Below, piece after piece: positions 1 through 7,597 of a stretch of 64,000 nucleotides of DNA. Within the stretch, counting starts at the first letter, position 1. The number at the start of each line of letters is the position of its first letter. The notes under the pieces were generated by a model. That model was not told where the DNA came from. It worked only from the letters and a program-made list of their open reading frames with translations, and did no database searches. Source of the stretch: Acidicapsa ligni (GTDB lineage: Bacteria; Acidobacteriota; Terriglobia; Terriglobales; Acidobacteriaceae); NCBI RefSeq assembly GCF_025685655.1, contig NZ_JAGSYG010000001.1, positions 1,488,001 through 1,552,000 of the forward strand. Direction: 5' to 3'. A program made the translations under genes and the position numbers.

Positions 1-1
1 G

Positions 2-343
2 CTGTTCGGCCTGATGTGTGTCCTATTCATGTACAACACCACCAACCTTGTCGTCCTCGCCATCGTCTTCATCCTCGCCGGGATTTATATCGGCATCGTT
101 GACTCGATGGAGCGGGCGCTGGCTGCCGATCTTCTTCCGCTCAGTCAGCGAGGGACCGGGTACGGCGCTCTCGCCACCGTCAATTCCTTCGGTGACCTTC
201 TGTCCAGCATCCTGGTGGGCTTACTTTGGAACCGCGTCTCCTACACGGCAGGCCTAAGCTATGCGGCGGTCCTAACTTTGTGTGGCTCAATTTTTCTTTT
301 TGTTTGGAAACCACAACGTTTCGATGGCTTCACAGGTTCTTGA
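2..343 (+). CDS. MFS transporter, C-terminal part (5' end outside window)
   Basis: The frame is open from the first bases of the window, so this is the last ~113 residues of a larger protein. It contains hydrophobic helices (around LVVLAIVFILAGIYIGIVD and the segment ending FLFVWKP), and between them the loop ERALAADLLPLSQRGTGYG. That loop resembles the cytoplasmic motif of major facilitator permeases in which an Arg-Gly-Thr-x-x-G follows a helix ('RAxxADLxPxxxRGTxxG'). It would act as an inner-membrane secondary transporter; the substrate cannot be told from this fragment. It is followed after 27 bp by a tiny membrane-peptide gene on the same strand, so the two may be cotranscribed. The family call is good; the substrate is unknown. 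Confidence 0.75.
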   Translation: MFGLMCVLFMYNTTNLVVLAIVFILAGIYIGIVDSMERALAADLLPLSQRGTGYGALATVNSFGDLLSSILVGLLWNRVSYTAGLSYAAVLTLCGSIFLFVWKPQRFDGFTGS

Positions 344-370
344 ATTCAATTCATCACGGAGGCGATTCCA

Positions 371-496
371 ATGCAGCAATCTGGCAAGACATCCTGGTGG
401 AAGGTTCTAGTGGTAACACTAACCTTCAGTGCGCCATACGCAATCGGAATCTATCTCACGCTAAGAGACGCCATCCCTCTACTCGCGGCAAAGTGA
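371..496 (+). CDS. small single-pass membrane peptide (41 aa)
   Basis: This short frame starts with ATG eight bases after a good ribosome binding site (CACGGAGG) and ends in TGA. The peptide begins MQQSGKTSWWKVLVV, has one hydrophobic stretch of about 18 residues (roughly 12-30) and a short polar tail with RD near residue 32. The lysines and tryptophans before the hydrophobic segment suggest a cytoplasmic N-terminus. It lies just downstream of the MFS gene in the same orientation and may be an accessory peptide of it, but this is inference. No family is recognised. The ribosome binding site and start spacing are the main support. Confidence 0.5.
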   Translation: MQQSGKTSWWKVLVVTLTFSAPYAIGIYLTLRDAIPLLAAK

Positions 497-798
497 ACCG
501 TCTAGGTAAGAGGCTGCTCGACATCGCGCCCCTCTACGAGCGGCGTGGAAGTGCGTGCCTCGGTTCAGGCACGTTTCGTCAATTCTTTCGAGACATTGTT
601 CAGTGCACCATTCCGCCAACTGCGAACTCAGAGCTTCAGTGAAGGTTGCAGTCGCCGCGGAAATATGGTCTGCTTGTTATGGCGATGGAATCCGCCCTCG
701 GCTTGTCCGGGACGCCTCCGAAATGGAAGGCTAATGACTCCTACCTGTGCGTAGGAGTGTCCTTTTCTGCTCCTGCCCACCTCAGCAGAAAGGACAAT
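497..798 (+). other. intergenic leader before ppa
   Basis: No convincing gene is seen in these 302 bases. The stretch holds a 7-bp hairpin (CGTGCCT/AGGCACG around 553-572) and the stronger 8-bp hairpin listed separately at 737-758, both upstream of the pyrophosphatase start. It is probably the promoter and 5' leader of ppa. Confidence 0.4.
737..758 (+). terminator. hairpin upstream of ppa (terminator or attenuator)
   Basis: ACTCCTAC and GTAGGAGT form a perfect 8-bp stem with the loop CTGTGC. It is followed by GTCCTTTTC, a weak pyrimidine tract, and lies 40 bases before the ppa start codon. It could end upstream transcription or act as a leader structure of ppa. Confidence 0.45.
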
Positions 799-1332
799 AT
801 GCCGGATTATCTTCGTTTAGAAATTGGCGACGAGTCTCCAAAGATCGTCACCGTTGTCATTGAAATTCCCCGCGACAGCACAAACAAGTACGAATACGAC
901 AAGAAGCGTCATGTCTTCAAGCTGGACAGGACTCTCTTCTCGCCGGTCCACTACCCCGCAGATTATGGTTTTATTCCGCAGACGCTCGCGGAGGATGGAG
1001 ATCCGCTGGATATTCTCGTACTCGGAGAGCATCCTACGTTTCCGGGCTGCGTGTACGACGCTCTGCCAATTGGCCTCTTCCGCATGATCGACCAGGGCGT
1101 ACCCGATGAAAAGATTCTGGCGTACGCGACCGGTAATCCCCGATTCCACGGAACGAAGGAATATTCCGAGGTGCAGCCCCACATCCTTAAGGAAATGGAA
1201 CATTTCTTCTCCATTTACAAGGTGCTCGAAGGCAAGCAGACCAGCGTTCAGGGATGGAGTGATGCCGCAGAAGCTCAACGCATGATCGTGACCTGCCATA
1301 ACCGCTTTGTGGACGCTCATAAAGGAGAGTAG
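799..1332 (+). CDS. ppa: inorganic pyrophosphatase (177 aa)
   Basis: Soluble family I inorganic pyrophosphatase, hydrolysing PPi to two phosphates in the cytoplasm and so pulling biosynthetic reactions forward. The family signature is clear: DGDPLDILVL (residues ~66-75) carries the metal-binding aspartates of the D-x-D-P-x-D motif, preceded by the substrate-contact elements YEYD (~31) and YPADYGFIP (~52). The length of 177 residues is normal for the bacterial type. The ATG at 799 was chosen because AAAGGA lies just upstream and the protein then begins where family members begin; a longer in-frame extension to 646 has no support. The next gene starts five bases after its stop, so they form an operon. 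Confidence 0.95.
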   Translation: MPDYLRLEIGDESPKIVTVVIEIPRDSTNKYEYDKKRHVFKLDRTLFSPVHYPADYGFIPQTLAEDGDPLDILVLGEHPTFPGCVYDALPIGLFRMIDQGVPDEKILAYATGNPRFHGTKEYSEVQPHILKEMEHFFSIYKVLEGKQTSVQGWSDAAEAQRMIVTCHNRFVDAHKGE

Positions 1333-1336
1333 GCAC

Positions 1337-1615
1337 ATGAATCCCCAGACGTTGAACAATGGATCCCATCGTGAAAGAGCGCGGGAATTGGATCCAGAAG
1401 CTCCGAAAACCATGACGGATGAAAAGATCGCCCGGAATATCAAGTCGATCATCTTCGCCGTCTTGGCGGTGCTTGGCTTAGGAGTTCTGATCGCCATCTG
1501 GATACTTCACCATCGTGGGCAGAAGATTGTTCCTCACGTCGCTCAAAAACAAGCAACTCATTTACGGCGCATCGAGCCTGCAAACCCGGGGCAGAGGCTA
1601 AGGAACCTGGCCTAG
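1337..1615 (+). CDS. small single-pass membrane protein (92 aa), unknown function
   Basis: The ATG at 1337 follows the ppa stop by four bases and is served by AAAGGAGAG, which overlaps the ppa end. The protein has a charged N-terminal half (about 38 residues, rich in Arg, Glu and Lys), one strongly hydrophobic transmembrane segment (about 41-60, SIIFAVLAVLGLGVLIAIWI) and a basic C-terminal tail. No domain family is recognised. Its position between ppa and a phosphoesterase gene, with tight spacing on both sides, suggests cotranscription with them; a role at the membrane is all that can be inferred. Confidence 0.65.
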   Translation: MNPQTLNNGSHRERARELDPEAPKTMTDEKIARNIKSIIFAVLAVLGLGVLIAIWILHHRGQKIVPHVAQKQATHLRRIEPANPGQRLRNLA

Positions 1616-1628
1616 CTCGGAGGATCAC

Positions 1629-2339
1629 ATGAGAATTGCAATTATTTCCGATGTCCATGCAAATTTCCCCGCTCTTCGTGCCTTCTCGGAGACCTGGGAT
1701 GAACTATGGGTGATTGGGGACCTTGTGAACTATGGACCAAACCCAAACGAAGTGATCGATTGGGTACAGACGCACGCTCACTGTGTGGTGCGGGGCAATC
1801 ACGACCATGCGATCGGCTTCTCGACCGACCCGCGATGCTCCGCTCCCTATCGTGCAATGGCCTCCGAGACAGGAGCCTTCACGAACAAGGTTCTCTCCGA
1901 ACAATCGAAACGCTATCTCGAGAGACTCCCTTTAACCGTGGAGAGGCGGCTGCGCGAGCATACGTTCTACTTGGTCCATGCCACGCCATCTGATCCGCTG
2001 TTCGGATACCTCGACAAAGATGCCCCGCAATGGGATGACGAGGTGAGAGCCACCGGAGCCAATATCGTGGTCACGGGCCACACGCATGTCCCGTTCATTC
2101 GAACCGTCGACAATCAGACACTCATCAATCCCGGCAGCATCGGGCAGCCGAAGACTGGAACACCCGATGCCTGTTACGCGATTTGGGAGGACGGGAGTCT
2201 GGAACTCCGGCGGTATGCTTACCCAGTTGCGGATACCGAGTCTGAGATCCGCGCTATGCCAATCTCGGAGTCGGTAAAAGCGGATCTCATTCAGTCTCTA
2301 CGGACCGGGGGCGTCAGTGCTAAACAGGTGAGTGGATGA
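1629..2339 (+). CDS. metallophosphoesterase, YfcE/MJ0936-like (236 aa)
   Basis: Calcineurin-like phosphoesterase of the small bacterial phosphodiesterase type. The ordered metal-binding motifs are present: D8-x-H10 in ISDVHAN, GDLVNYGP with D31, GNHDH (57-61), H117 in LVHATP, and GHTH at 150-153, followed by the usual NPGS. Members are cytoplasmic two-metal phosphodiesterases or phosphatases acting on small nucleotides or phosphate monoesters; the substrate cannot be told. The start follows CGGAGG. It is third in the likely ppa operon, which would link it with phosphate metabolism, an inference from position only. Confidence 0.88.
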   Translation: MRIAIISDVHANFPALRAFSETWDELWVIGDLVNYGPNPNEVIDWVQTHAHCVVRGNHDHAIGFSTDPRCSAPYRAMASETGAFTNKVLSEQSKRYLERLPLTVERRLREHTFYLVHATPSDPLFGYLDKDAPQWDDEVRATGANIVVTGHTHVPFIRTVDNQTLINPGSIGQPKTGTPDACYAIWEDGSLELRRYAYPVADTESEIRAMPISESVKADLIQSLRTGGVSAKQVSG

Positions 2340-2373
2340 TATATCGACCTCATAGATCGGACGAGGTGGCATC

Positions 2374-2781
2374 GTGATTGTTTTCTGCACAGAGTGCTGG
2401 CATGAGACTGATTCATCGCACCGAACTTGTCCGCGGTGCGGAGCTAACCTGGCAATCAATCCGCATTCTTACGAAGAGAAGCTGACCTCGGCATTGGACC
2501 ATCCCCTTGCGGAGGCACGAGTGCGTGCCTGCTGGCTTATCGGTCTCAACAATGTTCAGGCAGCCGCCACGAAATTAATGTCTGTGGTAGAAAGCGACAC
2601 GGACCTATTTGTTCGCCGGGCCGCGGTGCAGGCCCTCGGTAAGATCCACGCTCGGGTCGCAGTGCCCCTACTCCAGTCGCTAATCGGGTTGGAAGATCAT
2701 TGGATGGAAGCAGAGGCACGAAAGAGCATTCATCATATTGAGCACGATTCCGCCACGGTAGAGCGATCGTCCGAACCGTAG
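2374..2781 (+). CDS. zinc-ribbon and HEAT-repeat protein (135 aa)
   Basis: Starts with GTG after GACGAGG. The N-terminus has a four-cysteine zinc ribbon (Cys5, Cys8, Cys19, Cys22; CTEC and CPRC). From about residue 35 there are three degenerate HEAT-like helical repeats, visible in phrases such as AEARVRACWLIG, LFVRRAAVQALGKI and WMEAEARKSI. Such combinations serve as protein-binding scaffolds and no enzymatic residues are seen. It follows the phosphoesterase gene by 34 bp on the same strand and converges on the minus-strand gene at 2817. The fold assignment is fairly sure, the role unknown. Confidence 0.65.
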   Translation: MIVFCTECWHETDSSHRTCPRCGANLAINPHSYEEKLTSALDHPLAEARVRACWLIGLNNVQAAATKLMSVVESDTDLFVRRAAVQALGKIHARVAVPLLQSLIGLEDHWMEAEARKSIHHIEHDSATVERSSEP

Positions 2782-2816
2782 TGCCTTCCTTTTCGCGGAC
2801 GGGGGCGGCGTCAGAA

Positions 2817-3050
2817 TCAGTCTTCGAAGCTAACATCCTGTTCCGTTTTGTCGAGGCCGCCTTTCCAGATCGTGATTGCCTGTACGAATCTGAGCTGAAG
2901 TTTTCCGTAGTTGCGTAGCAGAATATGACCGGAACCATGGTCCTCGTATCGGTCATAAATGTGCTTACCGTCTCGGAGAATAATCCTCAGCGGCGTACCA
3001 CGCCTGAAATGGGTGTGCGGTGTTTTCAAGTTGTTTGACCTCACTGGCAA
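2817..3050 (-). CDS. hypothetical protein, 77 aa, possible small beta-barrel
   Basis: Short protein starting four bases after the stop of the VIT-like gene and so probably in its operon. The middle (about 18-62) reads as alternating hydrophobic beta strands, GTPLRIILRDGKHIYDRY then GHILLRNYGKLQLRFVQAITIW. This looks like the strand pattern of Lsm/Hfq-like barrels (a G-x-x-L-R-I-x-L-x-D-G-x segment and a later hydrophobic strand), but the diagnostic Hfq residues are not clear. No family is claimed. The ending, DKTEQDVSFED, is acidic. Confidence 0.5.
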   Translation of the reverse strand: MPVRSNNLKTPHTHFRRGTPLRIILRDGKHIYDRYEDHGSGHILLRNYGKLQLRFVQAITIWKGGLDKTEQDVSFED

Positions 3051-3053
3051 CTT

Positions 3054-3599
3054 CTAAGCGATATGAAGCCATACACCGATGATCGAAAGTGCGATCCCCG
3101 CTGCAACGAGTGCGACGATCCAGACTACAGCCCTCCCCCTTACGATGTGCGCCAATGTCAGACCCAACAATCCCAACGCGACAATTGAGGGGATAACCGC
3201 CAGAAGAGCAGGCCCCGGCATGAATGATCCGAGGCAGAGGGGGAAGAGCGCCCCAAGGAAGTTTGCCGTACTTGAAATCAAAGCAGAAGCAAAAGCCTCG
3301 GCTCGGACCTGCTTCCCAAGTTGGGAGGTGACAAACTGTCCGCGACTCGCGAGGTTGAGCTGACCCTCCGCATGAATCAACTCTCCACGCAAACGTGCGT
3401 ACTCTGCCGTGAAAAAGACGAAGACGCCACATATGGCAGAGCCGAGTGCTATTCGGAACGAAAGCCCAATCGTCGGCTTTGTGCCAGCGACGAGATGCCC
3501 GGATGCGAGCGTCAGAGCTGTAAGAATTCCGTCGGTGAGTCCAATCACGATCGCGAATGTCTGCGACTTGCTAAATGCAGCAGAGAATACGCTTTTCAT
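3054..3599 (-). CDS. VIT-like membrane protein (181 aa)
   Basis: Integral membrane protein with about five hydrophobic segments. The opening helix region contains IVIGLTDGILTALTLASGHLVAG, the pattern typical of the first helix of the VIT1/CCC1 family (G-x-x-D-G-x-x-x-x-L-x-x-x-x-G), which includes iron and manganese carriers. The middle soluble part (about 60-100) is shorter than in classical bacterial members and lacks an obvious ferritin-like domain. It overlaps the upstream DUF211 gene by ATGA, so translation is coupled. It probably works in the inner membrane; metal transport is a family-based inference, not shown. Confidence 0.6.
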   Translation of the reverse strand: MKSVFSAAFSKSQTFAIVIGLTDGILTALTLASGHLVAGTKPTIGLSFRIALGSAICGVFVFFTAEYARLRGELIHAEGQLNLASRGQFVTSQLGKQVRAEAFASALISSTANFLGALFPLCLGSFMPGPALLAVIPSIVALGLLGLTLAHIVRGRAVVWIVALVAAGIALSIIGVWLHIA

Positions 3600-3889
3600 C
3601 GTGCGCGCGCGACCTTTTCGATCAGGAGATTGCCGGCCGCTAGTTCGTCGATACTATGAACGACCGCTCCAGCGCCTTCGATGGCACGCACGATGGCATC
3701 ATAGTCGAGCATTTCGCCCTGGATGGTGACTTCCATTCCCACGGTTTCGAGATCGATTTCGGTCACGGTAATGTTGAGCGCTTCAACGCCGGGAACCTCA
3801 TTGATCGATGCGGCAATCTCTGGGAGCTGCGGCCGAGCGAGGGCCTTGTCCACGTCGAGAACTAGACGGCGAATATTCAGTGCTGCCAT
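3596..3889 (-). CDS. DUF211 domain protein (97 aa)
   Basis: The protein MAALNIRRLVLDVDKA... matches the DUF211 pattern: a short ferredoxin-like alpha/beta fold of about 95 residues with an early LDVDKA, a central VEALNITVTEIDLET strand pair, and a later LDYDAIVRAIEGAGAVVHSIDELAAG. Archaeal and bacterial members are small oligomeric cytoplasmic proteins of unsettled function. The ATG at 3889 was chosen over one six codons upstream because CAGGAGC lies at the right distance. Its stop codon overlaps the start of the VIT-like gene (ATGA), which points to joint function with that membrane protein. Confidence 0.75.
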   Translation of the reverse strand: MAALNIRRLVLDVDKALARPQLPEIAASINEVPGVEALNITVTEIDLETVGMEVTIQGEMLDYDAIVRAIEGAGAVVHSIDELAAGNLLIEKVARAR

Positions 3890-3940
3890 TTTTAAGCTCC
3901 TGTACATCGCCGCACCGGCTAGCGTGCGGCCAATCCCGGC

Positions 3941-5533
3941 TCACTTGCGCATGCCGGCTTTCCGTGTCCGCTGTCCAACGTCGCCTCCAAGTAACGACTC
4001 ATTACCCTGCAAAGGACCGTGGCAGAATATCCTCCAATACAGATCTTCTCCGTAACTTGTCGGCAGCGGCGCGCCCTCAATAAGACGAAAGGTCCGTGTG
4101 CTGTCCTCGAGTCTTTCCGCCCTTAGGAAGAGTGAGTTCACCATCTTCTCTTGATAAAAGCCACCGGCCAAATCGAACATATGGGTCACATAGAAGACCT
4201 TGACACCACTGTCAAGAAAGCTGCGCACGATCTGCCGCGCGATCTCCGATCCTTCTCTCTCGTTTGTAGAACCAAACGATTCGTTGAGCAGCATTAAGCT
4301 GTGCGGTGTGATGCTATCGACGATGACGCTCATCCTGTGAAGCTCCTCATCGAGCTTTCCGCTCTTTAGGGTGCTGTCCTCCTCGCGTTTGAAATGCGTA
4401 TAGAGGCCATCACGTATATTGGCACTAAACCGTTGCGCAGCCACAAACATCCCACACTGCATCATCAACTGAGAAAGGCCGACACTGCGAAGGAACGTAG
4501 ATTTCCCCCCTCGGTTGGCACCTGTAATCAGGATGAGTGATTTTTCGTCGGCGTCGACGTCGCTGCCTACAGCTCTGTCCTCGATACTCAAGCTCAGGCT
4601 GACATCATAAAGAGCGCGGGCTGAGAATACCTGTTCGTCTGAAGACGTCGGCTCCGGAAAGCAGAATGTCTCTTTCTTATTAATCAATCGGTCTCGAAGG
4701 TTTAGGCAACCTACGTAGAATCCTAGCTCCATGCGCAGCTTCGTGAAGAAACTCAGTATATGATCGGTCGATTGAGCAAGTGCAGTCGCGACATTGCTGA
4801 TGCCTCGCCCTTTCAGCTCGGTTAGAGCACGCATGCCAGCTTCGTCGCGATCGGCAACCTGGTACACGAAGCTCTCCTGGGTGCCCTTTGAAGACAGCTG
4901 CTCCATCCACCGCTTTAGGAGCTCACGCCACCCACGTTTCTCATCCTGAGGTTTTAGAAGTACAAATTGGCTAAGTTTGTTTCCCTTTCCCAGTTCTGCG
5001 CTGAGCAAGACACCTCGCTTAAACGTGAGCCGCTGCAAGTAACTCTTCACTGTGTCCAGATATGCGTCGTTGAGTTCGCGCGTGATCATCTCGAAAAACC
5101 GCTTCAGGCCTTCTGAATGAAACTCTTCGTCGCTCTGGTCTGCGATGACTCGTAAGCGCTCGAGCGAGCCGATAAAGATCCGAAGGACATCAATGGATCG
5201 GCTTAAGGAGCTATCAGGGTATCGCCCAAATATGGCCCCCCATACCTTCTTTTCTTGCTCGATTGCTTCCACTGCTATCGCATAGATATCTCTAATGACT
5301 GCTGCGTGTTCCAGGCATTCTCTGAGAACCTGTTGCCGATAAAGGATGTCTTCTGTCTGTGAGAGGCTTGCAAACAAGGTTTTCTTAGCCACATCGAATA
5401 GAAAAGCATCGCCAGCGGCCATCGCGCCAAGCAGTCGATCAATCTCAAGATCTTTCATCAAGGTGGCGGAGTGCGGTGGCAGTGGGCAGTTCGAATCGAA
5501 ATCCCTGTCTCGATACAACAGAAATACCTTCAT
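3941..5533 (-). CDS. MutS-like ATPase, second of tandem pair (530 aa)
   Basis: A MutS-family ATPase without the N-terminal mismatch-recognition domain. The first ~300 residues are alpha-helical, corresponding to the lever/clamp region. The ATPase domain follows: Walker A GANRGGKSTF (338-347), THFKREE (379-385), SGKLDEELHRM (391-401), a Walker B-like SLMLLNESFGST (412-423) and THMFDL (450-455) in place of the MutS THxxxL. The Walker B has Asn-Glu where MutS has Asp-Glu. The start ATG overlaps the stop of the upstream paralogue (ATGA), so the two are made together and may form a heterodimer. Full MutS is about 850 residues, MutS2 about 780; this is neither. Function unknown; family membership is firm. 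Confidence 0.8.
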   Translation of the reverse strand: MKVFLLYRDRDFDSNCPLPPHSATLMKDLEIDRLLGAMAAGDAFLFDVAKKTLFASLSQTEDILYRQQVLRECLEHAAVIRDIYAIAVEAIEQEKKVWGAIFGRYPDSSLSRSIDVLRIFIGSLERLRVIADQSDEEFHSEGLKRFFEMITRELNDAYLDTVKSYLQRLTFKRGVLLSAELGKGNKLSQFVLLKPQDEKRGWRELLKRWMEQLSSKGTQESFVYQVADRDEAGMRALTELKGRGISNVATALAQSTDHILSFFTKLRMELGFYVGCLNLRDRLINKKETFCFPEPTSSDEQVFSARALYDVSLSLSIEDRAVGSDVDADEKSLILITGANRGGKSTFLRSVGLSQLMMQCGMFVAAQRFSANIRDGLYTHFKREEDSTLKSGKLDEELHRMSVIVDSITPHSLMLLNESFGSTNEREGSEIARQIVRSFLDSGVKVFYVTHMFDLAGGFYQEKMVNSLFLRAERLEDSTRTFRLIEGAPLPTSYGEDLYWRIFCHGPLQGNESLLGGDVGQRTRKAGMRK

Positions 5534-7065
5534 CTCAGAACCCGCCTTTTCACCCCTTCGTAGCTGAGCTGGTATTTTTCCGCTAATGCCATTGCGTACG
5601 CCAGGCCATCAGCGGGCTTTCGGACAATCTTGAATGTTCTCTGAGCGGAATCGTCGGGCCGTACCGTACTGACCATGCTTACCGTGGTTGCTCCGAGGGA
5701 GGCCAATTCATCTAGGAAGGTCACCGACACGCATAGCATGTCGAGTTCAATGATTTGTTCCATAATCTTTTTGCCGAGAAAAAGCGCATCCGTCAATGTC
5801 GTCGAGGCGAAGCTCTCATTCATGATCAGCACGCTCTTAGACGTTGCGCGCTCGAGGATCTTGTGAATTCGGATTAGATCATCTTCCAGCTTGCCACTGA
5901 GGTTGTTGAGGTTCTCTTCTCGTTCAAAATGAGTAAACAGATTGTCGAACAGAAAAAGTTTTGCCTCTTTACCGGGAATCGGACAGCCGATACTTGCCAA
6001 ATAATGAAGCTGCCCGAACGTTCGGGCAAAGGTCGTCTTCCCCCCTTGGTTCGGACCAGAAACAACCAGGATTCGTTCCGGGTTCTTTAGATAAAAATCA
6101 TTGGTGATTACGCTGCTCTTCGTGCTGAGAGAATTGCTCGCGAGCGCGAGATCAAAGCCTTGTCTCCCACATATTTCTTTAGATTGATCGGTAACGGTGG
6201 GTAGACAGAAATGGAGTTCAAGCTTCCTGTACAGCTCCATATGCTCTACGTATGCGACATAAAACTGCACCTCTCGGTCAAAGGTCTTGATCGTCCGATC
6301 GACGAAATTGCGATGGCGGAACGAGTATTCCGCCAATGTGGTGAAGGTCTCTGGAAATAGAAAGGCCACACGATCCAGAATGGCGGCTTCGACGTGGTTT
6401 ATCTCAACAGAAGAGGGGAAATCAAAGTGATAGTCCTTGGCTTCAGCCTGCTTGAACTTCTCAAACGTTCGCAAGACCTCCGCACCATAGTCAGGTTGTG
6501 ATTCGTACCTGCCGACTGTGATACGAGCACCGGCAATATGTAGGCAATATCTGATCTTCGAGAGGGCAGTCTTGAGCTTCTCAGTCTCTGCTACAAGCGA
6601 GCCAAACTCGCGAGAGTCGGCATAGCTGCTTACATACTTGCAGAACTCGGACAAGCCTCGCGAGCGAGGACCAGCGATCTTCAGATCGCGCGTCAGGCTT
6701 TTCACCGCCGTGCAGTAAATCACCACGGCAGACAAGAACCAACTCTGCTTTTGGCATTTATAGAAAAGCTTCTCCGACTGAGCGAGAGCATCACGCATCG
6801 ACCTCAGCCGTTGAGCAAAGGATTGAATGTGCACCAGCAGAGCCTGGTTTTCAAAATCACGCAATATGTCATGGCGGTAGTGAATCGACGAGATGGTCCC
6901 CAATGGGACATAGAAGAAGGGCTTCAAATTGTATTCATCCCGGCCAGCGGTAATGGAATCGACAATCTGCTCAAGGTGCAAATCACCGAAGAAGTCAGGC
7001 GGCCTTCGGGCATCAATATCAGCATCAATTTCCATCTCGTCGAATAGAATGCTTCGAAACGACAT
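5530..7065 (-). CDS. MutS-like ATPase, first of tandem pair (511 aa)
   Basis: Paralogue of the adjacent MutS-like protein, with the same layout. About 330 residues of helical core precede the ATPase domain: Walker A GPNQGGKTTF (337-346), THFEREE (378-384), SGKLEDDLIRI (390-400) and Walker B-like VLIMNESFAST (412-422). Asn again replaces the usual Walker B Asp. No mismatch-binding Phe-x-Glu domain and no Smr endonuclease domain are present. The start is uncertain: the ATG at 7065 fits the protein pattern best, with a G-rich stretch before it, while an in-frame ATG lies at 7077. The two genes are translationally coupled by ATGA. Nothing else in the operon hints at the substrate. Confidence 0.78.
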   Translation of the reverse strand: MSFRSILFDEMEIDADIDARRPPDFFGDLHLEQIVDSITAGRDEYNLKPFFYVPLGTISSIHYRHDILRDFENQALLVHIQSFAQRLRSMRDALAQSEKLFYKCQKQSWFLSAVVIYCTAVKSLTRDLKIAGPRSRGLSEFCKYVSSYADSREFGSLVAETEKLKTALSKIRYCLHIAGARITVGRYESQPDYGAEVLRTFEKFKQAEAKDYHFDFPSSVEINHVEAAILDRVAFLFPETFTTLAEYSFRHRNFVDRTIKTFDREVQFYVAYVEHMELYRKLELHFCLPTVTDQSKEICGRQGFDLALASNSLSTKSSVITNDFYLKNPERILVVSGPNQGGKTTFARTFGQLHYLASIGCPIPGKEAKLFLFDNLFTHFEREENLNNLSGKLEDDLIRIHKILERATSKSVLIMNESFASTTLTDALFLGKKIMEQIIELDMLCVSVTFLDELASLGATTVSMVSTVRPDDSAQRTFKIVRKPADGLAYAMALAEKYQLSYEGVKRRVLR

Positions 7066-7597
7066 AACTACCCCCACTTCGTGGGAAGAGCACTTAACTT
7101 CCAGCGAAGGACATAAGTGTGATTACCGAATTTGAGCTGATGCCGCCCTACAGCGAGCAGATGTATGTGGCATTACAAGGTCAATAGGATCGCCAAAGAG
7201 GTGTGGACTCCTATGTGATCACCCTGTTCGGTTTCAGCGATTAAAGTGGGATGGGCATGGGGGAACTCCTTCCGAGGTCGTCATCTCGTAGGAGTCATCT
7301 TCCCCGAAGGGCGGTTAAAGGTGGACTCCAACACCCATGCTCATCCAAGTATCCAAGTCCAGGATCACTGTGTCAACGGCACATGTCTTGCGGAGCTACG
7401 ATAAAGAGTACGTTTTAGCGGGAACACCATGATGAGTTTTCTGCAGGCTCAATCGCAGGTCGCCAAACGACAGCTCTCGATCATCGAGAGGTTCTGCCGA
7501 ACGCACTTCGTGGATGGAGTGAGCAGAATGGTAGTCGGAGCAGTCTGCCACTGACCCTATCTCGGCATCGTTTGCGCAAAGCACCAAAGGAGTACTC
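7066..7597 (+). other. 532-bp intergenic region upstream of fumC copy 1
   Basis: Divergent region between the MutS-like pair and fumC. It holds the long inverted repeat at 7249-7346 (listed separately). Two very short frames are present: a GTG-started 22-codon frame at 7119-7187 with GAAGGAC upstream, and a 41-codon frame at 7429-7554. Neither has enough support to be called a gene. The phrase TGGACTCC occurs at both ~7204 and ~7322, flanking the structure. Promoters for both flanking operons must lie here, but I cannot place them with confidence. Confidence 0.4.
7249..7346 (+). repeat. long inverted repeat, possible structured RNA
   Basis: Bases 7249-7261 (GGATGGGCATGGG) pair with 7334-7346 (CCCATGCTCATCC) over 13 bp with only one G-U wobble, enclosing 72 bases. 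Inside, ACTCCT (7265-7270) pairs with AGGAGT (7290-7295), and a small CCC-GAA-GGG hairpin follows. The arrangement looks like a closed multi-branched RNA fold. It is about 250 bp before the fumC start, so it could be a leader element or a small RNA. No known family is recognised. Confidence 0.35.

Noticed and set aside
817-1497. Long minus-strand open frame (226 codons) opposite ppa
   Set aside because: It lies antisense to a clear pyrophosphatase gene, shows no domain, and mirrors its codon pattern.
7119-7187. 22-codon GTG-started frame after GAAGGAC
   Set aside because: Reads like a protein start (MITEFELMPPYSEQ) but ends at once; could be a leader peptide, yet nothing else supports it.
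7429-7554. 41-codon frame starting ATGATG before fumC
   Set aside because: Weak ribosome binding site, no hydrophobic or domain pattern; not enough support.
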